The notes under the pieces are model-generated. The model made no database searches. It saw only the letters and a program-made list of their open reading frames with translations, and was not told the DNA's origin. A DNA stretch of 43,290 nt, taken from positions 1 to 43,290 of the forward strand of contig JAFMFL010000003.1 of the NCBI GenBank assembly GCA_017856205.1, written 5' to 3'. Positions 42,068 to 43,290 of the stretch are shown piece by piece. Each line of letters opens with the position of its first letter. Within the stretch, counting starts at the first letter, position 1. The translations under genes and the position numbers were made by a program. Source of the DNA: Flavobacteriaceae bacterium. Lineage in GTDB: Bacteria > Bacteroidota > Bacteroidia > Flavobacteriales > Flavobacteriaceae.

Positions 42068-43290
42068 TTATTGCTTTAACATTTTAAAGACCTTAGAACT
42101 CGTTTCATTTTTTATTTCAATCATATAGAGACCTGCTTTTAAACCACTAACATCAAGTGTGTTGGTGACTTCAGTCTGTAAATGTAGTTTGCCTAACATG
42201 TCAAATACAGATGCTTGTACAGAAGAAGTAAGACCTGAGAAATTTAGGTTGTTTTCTACTGGGTTAGGATATACATAAAAATCAGCTGCTTCAAAATTTG
42301 AAATGTCTAGCGTTGTGTCATTAAGATCTCTTGGAGCTAAATGTAGGCCAACTCCACTACGTTCATTTATTATACCTACAACATCAAAAGAAGATGTTGG
42401 CAGTGGTTCGTTACTAAAATTGTAAAATGTGGTCCTTAGAGGAAAATTATCTTGATCTTGATTCAAAGTGTAAACTTTACCATTTATAAAGGTTGTCTCA
42501 CCAGAGTCTCCTGTTATTGTCACATTTTCTACTTTAACTAATTGACTTTCGTAGTCTTCAGCAGCAGTTGTTAATTGTGATAGTGTTAAAGTTACAGGAG
42601 TTACATTATTTGAAGTACTTGTGGCATTACCCGGATCAGAGACGGGTGTAAATTGCAGTAAACCATTAAAGGTTGACAACGTACCAGTCAGTCCGGTAAC
42701 TCCATCACCATTAGTATAATTTGTTGAAATAACTCCATTAGGATCGTCAACATATATACCTGCCGAAGTGTCTTGAAAAACTTTAGCATTTCTAAAGCTT
42801 TGTTTGTATGTAAGAAAAATTTCCCCTGTAATCTCTAACGTCTCTCCCTCGTTAGCCAATCTTAATTCCGAAAGGTTACTTACTTGAGCTGGCACATCAA
42901 CGGTAAAACTTAATGTTGCTTGAACAGCAGGGCTTAACGCATCATGATTGTTGTCAACTAAGCTAACTACTAAAACATGATTTCCATCACTCAAACCTGT
43001 CAAAGTAATTGGATCTGTATCATATTTCATGACTTCAGACCCTCCATCTAAAGAGTAGTGTATATGTCCATCTCCTGTACCATTAGCAACCGAAAAGTTA
43101 TCTATTGAAAGTGATACGTCTACTTGATCCACATAAAATGTGGCGTTGTTAAGCGGAGTCGTGATAGACAGAGTTGGGCCTGTAACAACTTCAAATGATT
43201 GACCTGTATTGACAGCATTATTAGTGTTTACTAATGGGCCTCCCCATGTAAAATCTTCATACGTTATACCATTACCAGTAAGCTGCAAGG
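42068..43290 (-). CDS. T9SS type A sorting-domain surface protein, 5'-truncated by the window edge
   Basis: At least 406 residues; the frame runs off the right edge, and the TTG near the edge is an internal leucine. From the visible part: a tail of an unknown domain; an Ig-like domain with HIHYSLDGGSEVMKYD (about 45-130); an OB-like DUF5689/nuclease-accessory-type region (about 135-300, LEITGEIFLTYKQSFRNAKV); then the type A sorting domain with YVYPNPVENNLNF and GLKAGLYMIEIKN. Such OB-like regions are common in secreted nucleases of this phylum, so the missing N-terminus may hold a catalytic domain. The gene is convergent with the endonuclease/exonuclease/phosphatase gene. Confidence 0.8.
   Translation of the reverse strand, partial: LQLTGNGITYEDFTWGGPLVNTNNAVNTGQSFEVVTGPTLSITTPLNNATFYVDQVDVSLSIDNFSVANGTGDGHIHYSLDGGSEVMKYDTDPITLTGLSDGNHVLVVSLVDNNHDALSPAVQATLSFTVDVPAQVSNLSELRLANEGETLEITGEIFLTYKQSFRNAKVFQDTSAGIYVDDPNGVISTNYTNGDGVTGLTGTLSTFNGLLQFTPVSDPGNATSTSNNVTPVTLTLSQLTTAAEDYESQLVKVENVTITGDSGETTFINGKVYTLNQDQDNFPLRTTFYNFSNEPLPTSSFDVVGIINERSGVGLHLAPRDLNDTTLDISNFEAADFYVYPNPVENNLNFSGLTSSVQASVFDMLGKLHLQTEVTNTLDVSGLKAGLYMIEIKNETSSKVFKMLKQ

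Noticed and set aside
1-43290. CRISPR arrays, tRNA or rRNA genes, insertion sequences, riboswitches
   Set aside because: None were visible on reading: no regularly spaced direct repeats, no transposase or integrase motifs, no clear cloverleaf sequences. A covariance-model scan would be the decisive test.

Overview
The window looks like a compact piece of chromosome from a marine-type flavobacterium (phylum Bacteroidota, class Flavobacteriia). This is inferred from the gene families, not from a marker-gene phylogeny. The evidence is: a gliding lipoprotein of the GldH family; a PorP/SprF-type outer membrane protein; type IX secretion (T9SS) C-terminal sorting domains of both type A and type B; the complete moxR-to-batE 'Bat' operon; an HU-like plus SPOR inner-membrane protein; a SusC-type TonB-dependent receptor; and several -7 promoter boxes of the Bacteroidota form TAnnTTTG. 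No rRNA, tRNA, CRISPR array, insertion sequence or prophage gene was seen.

Layout. 1-2513: 3' part of gpsA, then pheS (-) and a divergent cvpA-like gene (+). 2494-11319 (all -): an eight-gene operon in the order moxR, DUF58, a two-membrane-segment BatD-like protein, batA, batB, batC, batD, batE, nearly all coupled by overlapping start and stop codons. 11461-12597 (+): an AlbA_2/Schlafen-like protein. 12584-14582 (-): yicC-gmk-nadD. 14583-15266: a promoter, a dubious small ORF, a TM2-domain gene broken by a one-base G-run frameshift, and an inverted repeat. 15267-16698 (-): an HU/SPOR protein and an acyl-CoA thioesterase. 16769-17863 (+): dprA with an in-frame TAA separating its Rossmann part from its winged-helix tail. 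17850-20656: trpS (-), an acyltransferase (+) and recA (-). 20765-24580 (+): trhO, gldH and a class A penicillin-binding protein, overlapping. 24577-25297 (-): a CYTH protein and a 70-residue unknown.

25489-35038 is a cell-surface region. A PorP/SprF gene and an S1/P1 nuclease (-) are divergent from a 2161-residue T9SS type B protein (+). That protein carries an IgGFc-binding-like N-terminus, calcium-binding-type D-rich repeats, a C-type lectin-like domain, six related modules of about 105 residues and a sorting domain. It is translationally coupled to a methyltransferase and followed by a DUF2911 protein.

35066-43290: a Kazal-domain lipoprotein; then a TonB receptor, DUF5689 lipoprotein and secreted endonuclease I unit (-) ending in a clear terminator; a divergent exported endonuclease/exonuclease/phosphatase protein (+); and a T9SS type A protein running off the right edge. 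I read 35742-43290 as a candidate locus for breaking down extracellular nucleic acid and taking up the products. It resembles a polysaccharide utilization locus in plan but is built from nucleases. This is the most interesting hypothesis in the window and is inference from gene content.
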